Origin: Rhizopus arrhizus
Lineage: Eukaryota > Mucoromycota > Mucoromycetes > Mucorales > Rhizopodaceae
Direction of reading: 5' to 3'
Length of the DNA: 64,000 nt
NCBI GenBank assembly: GCA_024220505.1
Contig: JAKZZE010000007.1
Coordinates: forward strand, 930,001 to 994,000
Part shown: positions 29,375 to 38,948 of the stretch, piece by piece
Position numbering within the stretch: the first letter of the stretch is position 1
How the letters are laid out: every line of letters begins with the position of its first letter
Notes under the pieces: generated by a model
What the model was told of the DNA's origin: nothing
Databases searched by the model: none
The model's input: the letters and a program-made list of their open reading frames with translations, nothing else
Translations under genes and position numbers: made by a program

Positions 29375-32300
29375 GGTCGGTTGCTTTTGATAACTCACAG
29401 AAGAATGGTCAACTGAACACCCAAAAAGATATAAAACCCATTAAAACCCCTAAACAACAACAGCTCAACGCAATATTAACAGACAGATACAATAACAAAC
29501 AAAAGGATCTCTATGCAGCAATCAGACCAGAAAGACCTCCTGACGTTGCCACAGCTACACCCTATCCAAACTCTAGACCCACAAATAAAGAAAAAGGAAA
29601 GCAAGTAGCAAAACCTACCATAACCAGAAAAGTCACTACACGAAGTCATATCGAAGAAGTGAAAAATCCCACGCCAGTACAACAAACGCAACCCACTCGA
29701 ACTGAAGCTATGGATACGGATCTTCCTATACAAGACAAGGTTAATGGTCGACTAAATAAACCAAGGACTAGAAGAATAGATCCAGATATCAAATATGATA
29801 TAGTCTCAGATGTATTAAAACAAAAAGCCGATATCGAAATTGGAGATTTGATCACAGTAGCCCCATCTTTACGCAAAAAGCTTGTGGAAGAATGTAGACC
29901 AAAAAGAAAACCAAGACAAGAAGGAAATAAACAAGCTACCCAACAAACAATGGCTCTGATAGAAGACGAGGAAATCAATACCACTGCAGCCTACTCAACT
30001 GTGAGTATTGGAGACAAAAACATTAAAGCCCTAGTAGATAGTGGTGCATCAAAAACCTGTATGTCAAAGGCCCTAGCAGACGCTCTTGAATTAGAAATAG
30101 ATTCAGCATCCGAAAACGTATTCACACTAGGAAATGGAACCAAGCAACCCGCTCTCGGATTGATATACGACGTCCCAATTGAAGTCAAGGAAGACATGGT
30201 CATACCCTGCACAATTGAAGTATTGCCATCATGCCCTTCACATCTTATACTAGGAAGCAATTGGTTAAACCGTGCTAAAGCCAAGATTGATTTCAATAGC
30301 TCTTCATTAAAAGTCAAATATAAAAACCAAAAGGCAGAACTACCAATACACTTCATACGAAAAAGTACACCGTTACCCAAAATGAAAACATTCCATCAAG
30401 ACTATCAACATCCTATAAGTCTCACGAACTCACATTCCGAGAAGCATGTACATTTTGAAGATAGCGATTCAGAAGGAAGTTACTCATCAACCGAAGAGGA
30501 ATCTGAATCAGAAAGCGAAGAAACCAGTGACGATGATATAGAAATGGAAGTAACAGCCTTAGAAAGAAGTTATGAACAAGAATCATTGCAAGTTTTGGAA
30601 AATGACAAATACGAGGAAGTAGTTATTACAAATTCACAAGAAATGTATTCGATAAAGTCAACAGACACAGGACTTTTAGTACAAGCGTATTCATCGAAAC
30701 ATATCAGCTTAGACAAATCCAAAGAAGACACTCAGAATATACTATATGACTTTTACATTACACATCCAAAGTTAATGCAGTCTTCAGGATATTTTGATCA
30801 GTCATCTTCATTCATAATCAACAAAAAGTCACTCGACATACGCATATATAATCGCACAGAAAATGATATTTATCTAGAACCTGGTGAAGAAATTGGAATA
30901 TTGGAAGCTCATGATCTAAATGACGATACAATAATCAAAGCATATGAAATAGACAGAAACTCGACATTATGCACTTTAGAACACGATATTATTGAACAAA
31001 ATCTAAACAAGGAAGAACAAGATACGCTAAAGCCACAGCTATTGGAAAAACTAGAAATAGGAGATATAAATAAATCAATGAAAGAAGAACTGCTTAAGTT
31101 ACTGAAAAGATACCAGCATATATTTGACTGGGACAACGATACAATTGGACGCACAAACCTAATCAATCACAAGATTATCATAGAAGAAAATACATTACCT
31201 ATTAGTCACCGCCCGTACAGAATCAGTCCTTTGGAAGCAGAACACCTTCAAAAGGAATTGGATAAATATTGTAATTTAGGAGTTATATCACCATCGAATA
31301 GCCCGTGGGCAGCACCAGTGATATTAGTAAAGAAGAAGAATGGTGATTACAGAATGGTCATAGACTACAGAAAATTAAATGCAAAGACGAAGAAAGATGC
31401 ATATCCTTTACCAAGAATAGACGATTTATTGGACACCCTAGGAAAAGCCAAAGTATTTTCAGCACTCGACATGCGCTCTGGTTTCCATCAAGTACCATTA
31501 GACGAGGATAGCAAGGAATTTACTGCTTTCACTACCAAATATGGAACATACCACTATAACACCTTGCCTATGGGACTTGTAAATTCGCCAGCAACCTTTC
31601 AGCGTTTAATAGATTTATGTTTCCGCCCGCTAATGAACAAATGCTTAGTAGCCTATATAGACGATCTTAATGTATACTCCCATGATGATCAAGAACATTT
31701 AATACATCTAGAACAAGTATTTCAGTGCATAGAAACTGCCAATCTCAAGTTAAATCCAGAGAAATGTTTCTTTTTTAAAGATCATTTGAAATTTCTTGGA
31801 TACATCGTTACCAACCAAGGCATACAAACCGATCCGGACAAAATAAAGAAGATTGTCGAATATCCAATACCAACCACAATTACGCAAGTCAGATCTTTCC
31901 TAGGAATAGCATCATATTATCGAAGATTTATAAAGAATTTTGCAGCTATTGCAAGGCCGCTACATGACCAAACTAAAACAAAAAAGAAAATTCCGTGGAC
32001 ACTAGAGACAACCGCTTCATTTGAAACACTCAAGAAACTGTTAACAACTGCACCTGTATTAGCAAGACCAGATTTTAACCGAAGTTTTATCCTAGTTACA
32101 GACGCCTCAAAGTTAGGACTAGGATGTGTCTTAACTCAACTCGACGATGATGGAAAAGAACATCCTATTATATTTGCAAGTCGTGGACTCAAACCAAACG
32201 AAGCCAACTATGCCCCCACAAAATTAGAATGCTTAGCAGTTATTTGGGCAGTGAAACTCTTTAGACCATATTTACTTGGAAAGAAATTCATGATCATTAC

Positions 32301-32457
32301 AGATCACTCAGCTTTAACTGGACTTCTCAAGACACCAAACCCAACCGGAATCATAGCCCGATGGATTGTCACATTATCAGAATATGATTTTGACATCAAA
32401 TATCGACCTGGACGTGTCAACGAAAGTGCAGATTTCTTATCAAGACTTGGATATTAA
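29369..32457 (+). CDS. Protease-reverse transcriptase-RNase H of element G (integrase absent)
   Basis: About 1,030 codons read in the -1 frame after the gag slip site; the first in-frame ATG lies near 29710. A basic linker is followed by the aspartic protease (LVDSGASKTC, near 30030), an acidic segment, then RT (LPISHRPYRISPLE; FSALDMRSGFHQV; LPMGLVNSPATFQR; YIDD near 31660) and RNase H (TDASKLGLGC; TDHSALTG), ending SRLGY with TAA at 32455-32457. In other gypsy families integrase would follow in frame; here the protein ends after RNase H. All catalytic motifs are present. Produces cDNA in cytoplasmic particles (family knowledge). Confidence 0.92.
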
Positions 32458-32512
32458 ACAACATATAACTCAATACTGGAATTCACAACATTAATATATA
32501 CATCTATATAAT

Positions 32513-32648
32513 TATCAACTACATGGAGGATGGGAGGGTAGATGATGCATAAACTTGAAAAATAATCCAAAAACAACACAAAATACGCATAAAAAGAAAA
32601 ATCATATTATCAACTACATGGAGGAAGGGAGGGGAAGTTGAAACAAAA
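32513..32648 (+). other. Two internal polypurine tracts in the RNase H-integrase gap (G)
   Basis: CTACATGGAGGATGGGAGGG (from 32519) and CTACATGGAGGAAGGGAGGG (from 32614) are two close copies of the tract at 14774-14800 in M. They lie in a 359-nt non-coding, A-rich gap. They are candidate internal plus-strand priming sites or leader elements for integrase translation; the role is inferred. Confidence 0.55.
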
Positions 32649-32816
32649 TATACAAAATCATCAAAAACAATAGAAAAATACAAAAATCATAAGAGAAAGG
32701 CCTAGAAAACAAACAATCGTGAGAAGAAAAACCTTAACAACACTAAAATTGGAAATATCACACATAAAATCAAGACCCTGAAACAATAACATATCAAGAA
32801 CTTTATATTACCAAAA

Positions 32817-34163
32817 ATGGAACAACAGCAAATTGATCTCGTGAAACAATATCTGCAAGAGTTGAAACTACCAGAAGATATCACGCACAAACAGAAAATA
32901 TACTTACAGAAGCAAGCACATAAGTTTACCATATACAAGGATAATCTGTATAGATACAACACCGAAAACGGAATAATACGAAAAGTGCTGAACAAGCAAG
33001 AAGCTGAAGAAATCATGTATTCATATCATCAACACCCTCTTGGTGGACATTTGGCATATAACAATACACTACACAAAACCGCATCACGTTATTATTGGGA
33101 AAATATGACCAAGGACATAATGGAATATGTAAAGAAATGTCACAGATGTCAGAGACATGGGAAAAAGTCACTAAAAGAAGAATTATACCCTGTGCCAGTA
33201 TCAGTAAAACCTTTCGATCGCATCGCTTTAGACGTTAAACATGTACAAGCTTCACGATCCGGAAACAGATATATCATAGCAGGAATCGACTACCTTACTA
33301 AATATGTGGAAGCAAGACCCATTCGTTTCCAAACAGCATCAGAAATTGCTTTATTCTTATACGAAGAAATCATATGTAGACATGGTTGTCCTACAATTAT
33401 AGTTTCGGATAATGGCAAACCATTTGTTAGCAAGATGATACAACAAGTATGCAGGAATTTTTCGATTATTCACAAGACCACTACACCATACAATCCTCAA
33501 AGCAATGGATTGATTGAACGTTTCAACAGAACCTTAGGACAAATCTTACAAAAGCATACAAAAGAAGAAAAGGACGATTGGGACTCATATCTACCAGCCG
33601 CTCTATTTGCCTATCGAACCATTAAACAAGGATCAACAAAGAATACACCATTTTTCTTGCTATATGGGTATGAACCGAAGACACCATTCGACATAGATCA
33701 TCATGTGTACGAACGGAATTCACCCAAATTTGACGCTATCCTACGACATCGGACAATTCATCAAATATACAATCTTAACAGAATAAGAGAAATGGCCGTG
33801 CAAAACATACAACGAGCTCAAGAAACGCAGAAAAAGCAGATTGAAAAGAAGATACTAGATGAACGCAAGGAACTGAAACCACCGTTCAAATTAGGAGATA
33901 TAGTTCTCATTTACCGAGATTATTTGTCAACATCATGGTCAGCAAAATTACAAGATAAGTGGGAAGGACCGTATGTCATACAGCATATACTTGGAAAAGG
34001 AACATATCATATCAAAAGCATGGATCCTCATGACACAAAGCTTAGAAGAATACATGGAAATAGGATGAAACCTTATCTATTACCTAAAGTCCAATGGTGC
34101 CAAGAAAACAAAAGAAGCATCATGACCAACTTGGATGAACAAACAAATGATCTGCTTCAATGA
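32817..34163 (+). CDS. Stand-alone Ty3/gypsy integrase (element G)
   Basis: 448 residues with its own ATG. HHCC module (H71-H78 region, C108, C111), DDE core D139 (ALDVKHV), D198 (VSDNGKPF) and E234 (GLIERFN), giving D-35-E, then a GPY-type domain (DKWEGPYVIQHILGKGTYHI). Same length as the M integrase and highly similar to it. The frame differs from the upstream RT frame, so no simple stop readthrough could fuse them. No chromodomain is present. Confidence 0.94.
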   Translation: MEQQQIDLVKQYLQELKLPEDITHKQKIYLQKQAHKFTIYKDNLYRYNTENGIIRKVLNKQEAEEIMYSYHQHPLGGHLAYNNTLHKTASRYYWENMTKDIMEYVKKCHRCQRHGKKSLKEELYPVPVSVKPFDRIALDVKHVQASRSGNRYIIAGIDYLTKYVEARPIRFQTASEIALFLYEEIICRHGCPTIIVSDNGKPFVSKMIQQVCRNFSIIHKTTTPYNPQSNGLIERFNRTLGQILQKHTKEEKDDWDSYLPAALFAYRTIKQGSTKNTPFFLLYGYEPKTPFDIDHHVYERNSPKFDAILRHRTIHQIYNLNRIREMAVQNIQRAQETQKKQIEKKILDERKELKPPFKLGDIVLIYRDYLSTSWSAKLQDKWEGPYVIQHILGKGTYHIKSMDPHDTKLRRIHGNRMKPYLLPKVQWCQENKRSIMTNLDEQTNDLLQ

Positions 34164-34276
34164 AGAGTACTGATGACCTTCAACTCAATAACATAAACAA
34201 AAGAAGAGAATCAAAAACAATATATAAAGACAAGGAAAATTCAAAAAAAAAAAAGAGATAATAATAATACAAAAAC

Positions 34277-34924
34277 ATGAACTCTACAAACAACAACAAG
34301 TGCCTTTCAAAAGATTTCTCTATGGATATGGACGCTTACCTGATAGCAATCTACAAGGAACAAGGTTACGAAGTTACCATGACTGCTGTAATGGATTTCT
34401 TAATGATGTGGGAAGACTGTAATGTCGGCCCTACTGAAGTACTGTATGAAATAGACGGTATAACCTGTACAAGAGAAGAATACGCTGTGCATACAATTAA
34501 AAACATAAGCGCAATGGTGAGCGCAGAAGAAAATGGAAAAGGTGACATCTATGAAGCAAACTGGGAAGATGAAGATGATTTGGAATTGCTGAGAAATCTA
34601 GAAGGACTTATCAATAGCCAACATAAGCAGTTTGTAGATACTCTACATGAATTTGAAAGAATACAGGAATTGAAAGAACAACTGTGTGATCTACTTGCTT
34701 CGAACATTAATCATTGGGCACATTTTCGGTTCAGAAGACCCAACAATACACCAGAATCAGTAACAGCATACTTAGCAGCAAAGCAAATTATGTTGAAAGC
34801 CATCATACCAGATTACAGATTATATCGTGCTTTAACTCTCAAGATCAAACAGAAGGATAATTGGGCCAGAATCGTGGGCGATTCTTCTGGTATTGCGGGG
34901 ATCTGTGACCATAGTAGCCAGTAA
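34277..34924 (+). CDS. Accessory ORF4 of element G, unknown function
   Basis: 215 residues, homologous to ORF4 of M in two blocks: KEQGYEVTMTAVMDFLMMWE with GITCTREEYAVHTIKNIS, and NINHWAHFRFRRP with LKIKQKDNWA. The acidic linker between them is shorter. No signal peptide, membrane span or recognised motif. It starts 113 nt after integrase and ends 21 nt inside the 3' LTR, reading through the GCGGGGA purine tract. Two diverged elements keeping this ORF open in the same place argues for function. It is not an env gene by composition. Confidence 0.8.
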   Translation: MNSTNNNKCLSKDFSMDMDAYLIAIYKEQGYEVTMTAVMDFLMMWEDCNVGPTEVLYEIDGITCTREEYAVHTIKNISAMVSAEENGKGDIYEANWEDEDDLELLRNLEGLINSQHKQFVDTLHEFERIQELKEQLCDLLASNINHWAHFRFRRPNNTPESVTAYLAAKQIMLKAIIPDYRLYRALTLKIKQKDNWARIVGDSSGIAGICDHSSQ

Positions 34925-35398
34925 AGAGGTTACACGAAGCAAATGTGAAAGAAGTCAAAAAGTGAAAAAAGTCGAAAAGTGAAAAAAGTCGAAAAGTGAA
35001 AAAAGTCGAAAAGTGAAAAAAGTCAAAAAATGAAAAAAGTCAAAAAAAAAAAAAAAAAAAAAAAAAAATTATTATTATATATATATCCCCAACCATTCAG
35101 TCAAGGAAGAAAATTAGTCAAGTTCTTTTATATTTTTATATACTTAACTCAATAAAGCAGGCTAACTTACTCATAAAAGTTCCTGATCTCTTATTTTACT
35201 TTACTTTTTATATTATTTTATCAAGAAACATCGTATTGATCTTACATATAAGATCTGGTGGTCACTACTTAACAAGCACTCGCTAAAATTCTATATAAAA
35301 CAACAACTTACAAGGCAATCTTAACCTTACAATCAAGCTTTACAAGCAAACTTTACTCAAATTAACTCACTTACAACAAGCCAACCTATAAAATAACA
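34904..35398 (+). repeat. 3' LTR of element G
   Basis: 495 bp, close match to the 5' LTR; visible differences are mainly homopolymer length and a few substitutions. Carries the hairpin/PBS-like motif at 35238-35265. Preceded by GCGGGGATC, the probable 3' polypurine tract. Confidence 0.93.
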
Positions 35399-35402
35399 AT
35401 GC

Positions 35403-37056
35403 AAATTCATACAGCTTCCTGAATTGATACAACTCTGTGAATTCATATAACTCTATGAATTCATACAAAATTAAACTTTTATCACACCATCACCAAAAAC
35501 AACATATAATCAGAAAAACCAAAAAAATATAAATAGCCCAATGTATCTTATTCTTTTTTTTTAACTTCACTCTTAACCTACTCTTAACTTTTGTTTTACT
35601 TTACTTTATTTACTTTACTTTTTGATTATTTTAATAAATATCATATAAAGTAAATCTCTTTTGTTTTTCTTTTATTTTACTTAACATCAAGAACAAGAAG
35701 TCCCTTGAAGTATATACACTTCATTGTAAATCCTTTTTATTTTATTTTACCTTTATTTTACCTTTTTATTTTTACTTTACTCAAAACAGTTTGATCTACT
35801 TATAAGATCTGGTGGACACTTTACTCAAGCAACTTATATTCAAATCATTACTCTTTTTGGAATCAAATCCTACCTAAACTTTTGATCTTATATCAAGTCT
35901 CTCTTAAATCAAACCTATTTTATACTATATAAACCATACAAACTCCAATCTCACACTGTAACACGAACAATGATTTAGTCCCCGATACAAACATGTACAA
36001 TTACAGTTTGGATGAAGAACATGAACTTTAATTTACAGTTCAGGACAAGAGACAATAGGCACCCCATATTTTTATATAAATAAGATGAATATTTTGAACA
36101 AAATAACAGACATTCAATAAATCATATTTTCTTGCGCTTAAAAAGCAATCTTTTCTTATTGGGTCACAATTACCTTTTCTTTTCTTTTTATTTTTACTTA
36201 TTCTTTCTGATCTGATACCTGAATTATCACGAATCAAGAAAGATCCCTTTTATTTTTATCTTTTATTAAATAATCTTACTCCTAACCTTATTGATCTATA
36301 AAGATCTGGTGGTCACTACTCAAAGCCAAATTACTATATCAAAAGAACTGTTAAACGTTCAATCAAGTTAATCAAACTCAAGTCATTCAAGGCTTCAAAC
36401 TTCAAATTAAACAAATCTACAACACTTTAACACAATCCAAATCCCAAGTACTAACAAGTTACAACACAATGCAGCAAACTTTTGCAGCATTTGACTTTTC
36501 TCTCTCCAACTAATTCAAATCCAGGAAAATACAAACAAATACGTATGAACACGTATGAATACAGATAAATCCAGAAAAATACAAAAAAATACAGAATATC
36601 CACAAAATCATCAAAAACAGCATATAATCAGAAAAGCCAAAAACATATAAATAACTTCAATATTTCTTATACTTACTTACTTACTCTTGACTTACTTCAC
36701 TTTTAACTTTTGTTTTACTTCACTTATTTACTTTACTTTTTGATTATTTTAATAAATATCATACAAAGTAAATCTCTTTTGTTTTTCTTTTATTTTATCA
36801 AATATCAAGAACAAGAAGTCCCTTGAAGCAAATACACTTCATTGTAATCCCTTTTTTTTTATCTTTTTACTTTATTTTATTCACAACAGTTTGATCTACT
36901 TAACAAGATCTGGTGGTCACTTATTACAAGCGAACTTATATTCAAATCATTACTCTTTTTGGAATCAAATCCTACCTAAACCTTTGATCTTATATCAAGA
37001 CACTCTTAAATCAAACCTATTTAACACTATAAAAACCTTACAAACTCCAATCTCAC
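35403..37056 (+). repeat. LTR pile (families C, E, C)
   Basis: Three plus-oriented LTR ends are visible: CCAATCTCACA at 35945-35955, ACTAACAAGTTACA near 36474, and CCAATCTCACA at 37046-37056. The first and third belong to one family, the middle to the family nested at about 10854. Each carries the GATC hairpin with TGGTGGTCAC (35793-35819, with one variant base; 36293-36316; 36893-36920). Starts of the LTRs and TSDs were not all resolved. No genes. Confidence 0.6.
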
Positions 37057-37199
37057 ATTGTAAAATGGTATATTTTATTCAAGTACCGCCATTTGGCTTG
37101 TACTTATAAAAAAAAATAAAGAAATTAAAAACATGAATCGAAAGGAGGAAAAAAAAAAGGTTGCATTAGTCTGATCGAAGTGATTTCTGGATTTCTCTA

Positions 37200-38802
37200 C
37201 AGTAAGGGACAAAATCAGTCCGTTTTTTGGTTTTTTCGCAATGCCTCGCCGGGAATTAAACTTAGGGCTTCGCTTTGCTGACGAAACATTTGCACGCAAG
37301 CTAAACAAAATTATTGATGTAACCTAATTGCTTCTACCACCATTTTCTCTGTAGTTATGGCGGAAAAAGTGATTTTCCGTGATTGTTGCTAACGCCCGAT
37401 TTTGCATTAGACACCATATCTCCAGAAACAGTCACTGGACTGACTTGAGATTTAGTTTGGTACGTCTTATGACGTCAGTGAACGCTAACGTGTTCTCATA
37501 TTTTAGCTTCTTTTATTTTTTTACATTTTTTCTTTTTCCTCATTTACCTCATCTCAGATTAGCCAAACACGCCATGACAGCAAAGAATGCCGACAAACAT
37601 GCCCAAATTGAAAACATGTTGAACCACTCCATTCCATGGGATGTAATTTAAAAAAAAGTAGGCTGTGAAAAGTCCATGATTCGAAGAATTGCAAGGAAAA
37701 CCAAGTTGCAGTCAAAAAATAGCGCGGGTAGACATCGTTTACTCACACCTAGGGAGGAAACCAAAGCAGCTAGAGACATAAGATTTAGCTTATCTAAAAG
37801 CGCAGCCGATGCTTCCTTTGGCGTTAAAAAACCAGATCAAATGGTCAATCCAAAAACAATTGCTCGTACTTTGAAACGCAAAGGTCTAAAATCGACTAAG
37901 AAAAAGACGGTACTTCCACTTAATAATGACAAGCAAAAGGCACGATATGATTGGGCAAAGGCTCATAAAGACTGGTCCGAGACTGATTGGGAACGCGTTG
38001 TCTTTTCTGATGAGACAAAGATCCAAAAAAGAGGGTCTAATGGCCTAGAATACGCTTGGAAAGAGGATAATGCACCTTATCGAGACCATCACTACAAAAA
38101 GAAACATGCTTATGGAGGAGGCGGGATCATGCTTTGGAGTTGCATAACTATACATGGAGGGGGCTACATGTCCTGGCTACAAAGTAATGTAAATGGTGAG
38201 CTATACACGTCAGTACTTGAGGAGGAATACAAGGAGACATTGAAGTATTATGGCTTGCAAAGTAAGGACATGATCTTTCAACAAGATAATGCAAGCATCC
38301 ATTGTGCTTCAGCTCCTTCAAAATGGTTCCAAAAGAACAAGATTAAGCTCCTGAGTTGGCCAGCATACTCCCCTGACCTTAACCCAATTGAAAATGCATG
38401 GGCCATGCTTAAAAAGAAGGAACAGATGACAAGACCACCTTCTTCTGTGGTTGAGACTGACCAAGCATTTTTTGACCGGGTTTCGAAGCTTTGGTATGAC
38501 CTAGCAACTCCAGAGTACTGTAGAAACCTTATTCACTCTATGCCCCGTCGAGTTCGGGACGTAATCCAGCGTAAGGGCCGCGATACCAAGTACTAATCGA
38601 AATTCAAAAAAATAAAAATACATTATTTTCAATATATCTTCTTATAACATGGCGGAAAATAAAAAATACCATTTCCGACAAATATTGTCAACTTTGTTGA
38701 AGGAAGAGACAAATTTTTCGTCAGCAAAGCAGAGCTCTAAGCTTAATTCCCGGCGAGGCATTGCGAAAAAACCAAAAAACGGACTGATTTTGTCCCTTAC
38801 TG
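37200..38802 (+). mobile_element. Tc1/mariner element, copy 1
   Basis: 1603 bp between TA at 37198-37199 and 38803-38804. Long inverted repeats of about 85-90 bp start CAGTAAGGGACAAAATCAGT. Inserted in the LINE ORF2. Nearly identical to copy 2 at 49731-51334 and to the fragment at 53034-53399, so this family was active recently. Confidence 0.95.
37574..38596 (+). pseudogene. Tc1 transposase (DD34E), copy 1, with in-frame TAA
   Basis: The frame from ATG 37574 encodes the helix-turn-helix start (NADKHAQIENMLNHSIPWDVI), hits TAA at 37649-37651, and continues in the same frame for 306 further residues after ATG 37676. The catalytic core is intact: SDETKI, FQQDNA and YSPDLNPIENAW with 34 residues between the second Asp and the Glu. 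Only the stop breaks the DNA-binding region. The same stop is present in copy 2. Translation from ATG 37676 would lack the first helices. Whether it is functional by readthrough or mobilised in trans is open. Confidence 0.88.
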
Positions 38803-38948
38803 TATGAATTCCCGACAAATTCGACGTATGACTTTCAGCGTATGTTGACTGATCCAAGATACCCGTAACACATGCCAGAGAGTAGACAGTATCAGGGTGT
38901 TGAGTACAGTAGCTCTACCACGAATGGACAAGTTGCGTTGCTTATGTA

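Larger units (their letters stand above)
27597..35398 (+). mobile_element. Element G: four-cistron Ty3/gypsy retrotransposon, TSD ATGC
   Basis: Complete plus-strand element: 5' LTR 27597-28087, PBS 28090-28106, gag 28221-29374, protease-RT-RNase H to 32457, two purine tracts, integrase 32817-34163, ORF4 34277-34924, 3' LTR 34904-35398. ATGC flanks at 27593-27596 and 35399-35402. LTRs differ slightly in homopolymer lengths and a few bases. The only visible lesion is a 1-base loss in gag. Gene order and signals match element M despite strong divergence of ORF4 and non-coding DNA. Confidence 0.92.

Noticed and set aside
34277..34924. Interpretation of ORF4 as an env gene
   Set aside because: No signal peptide, no transmembrane segment, no fusion-peptide-like or cleavage-site features in either copy.
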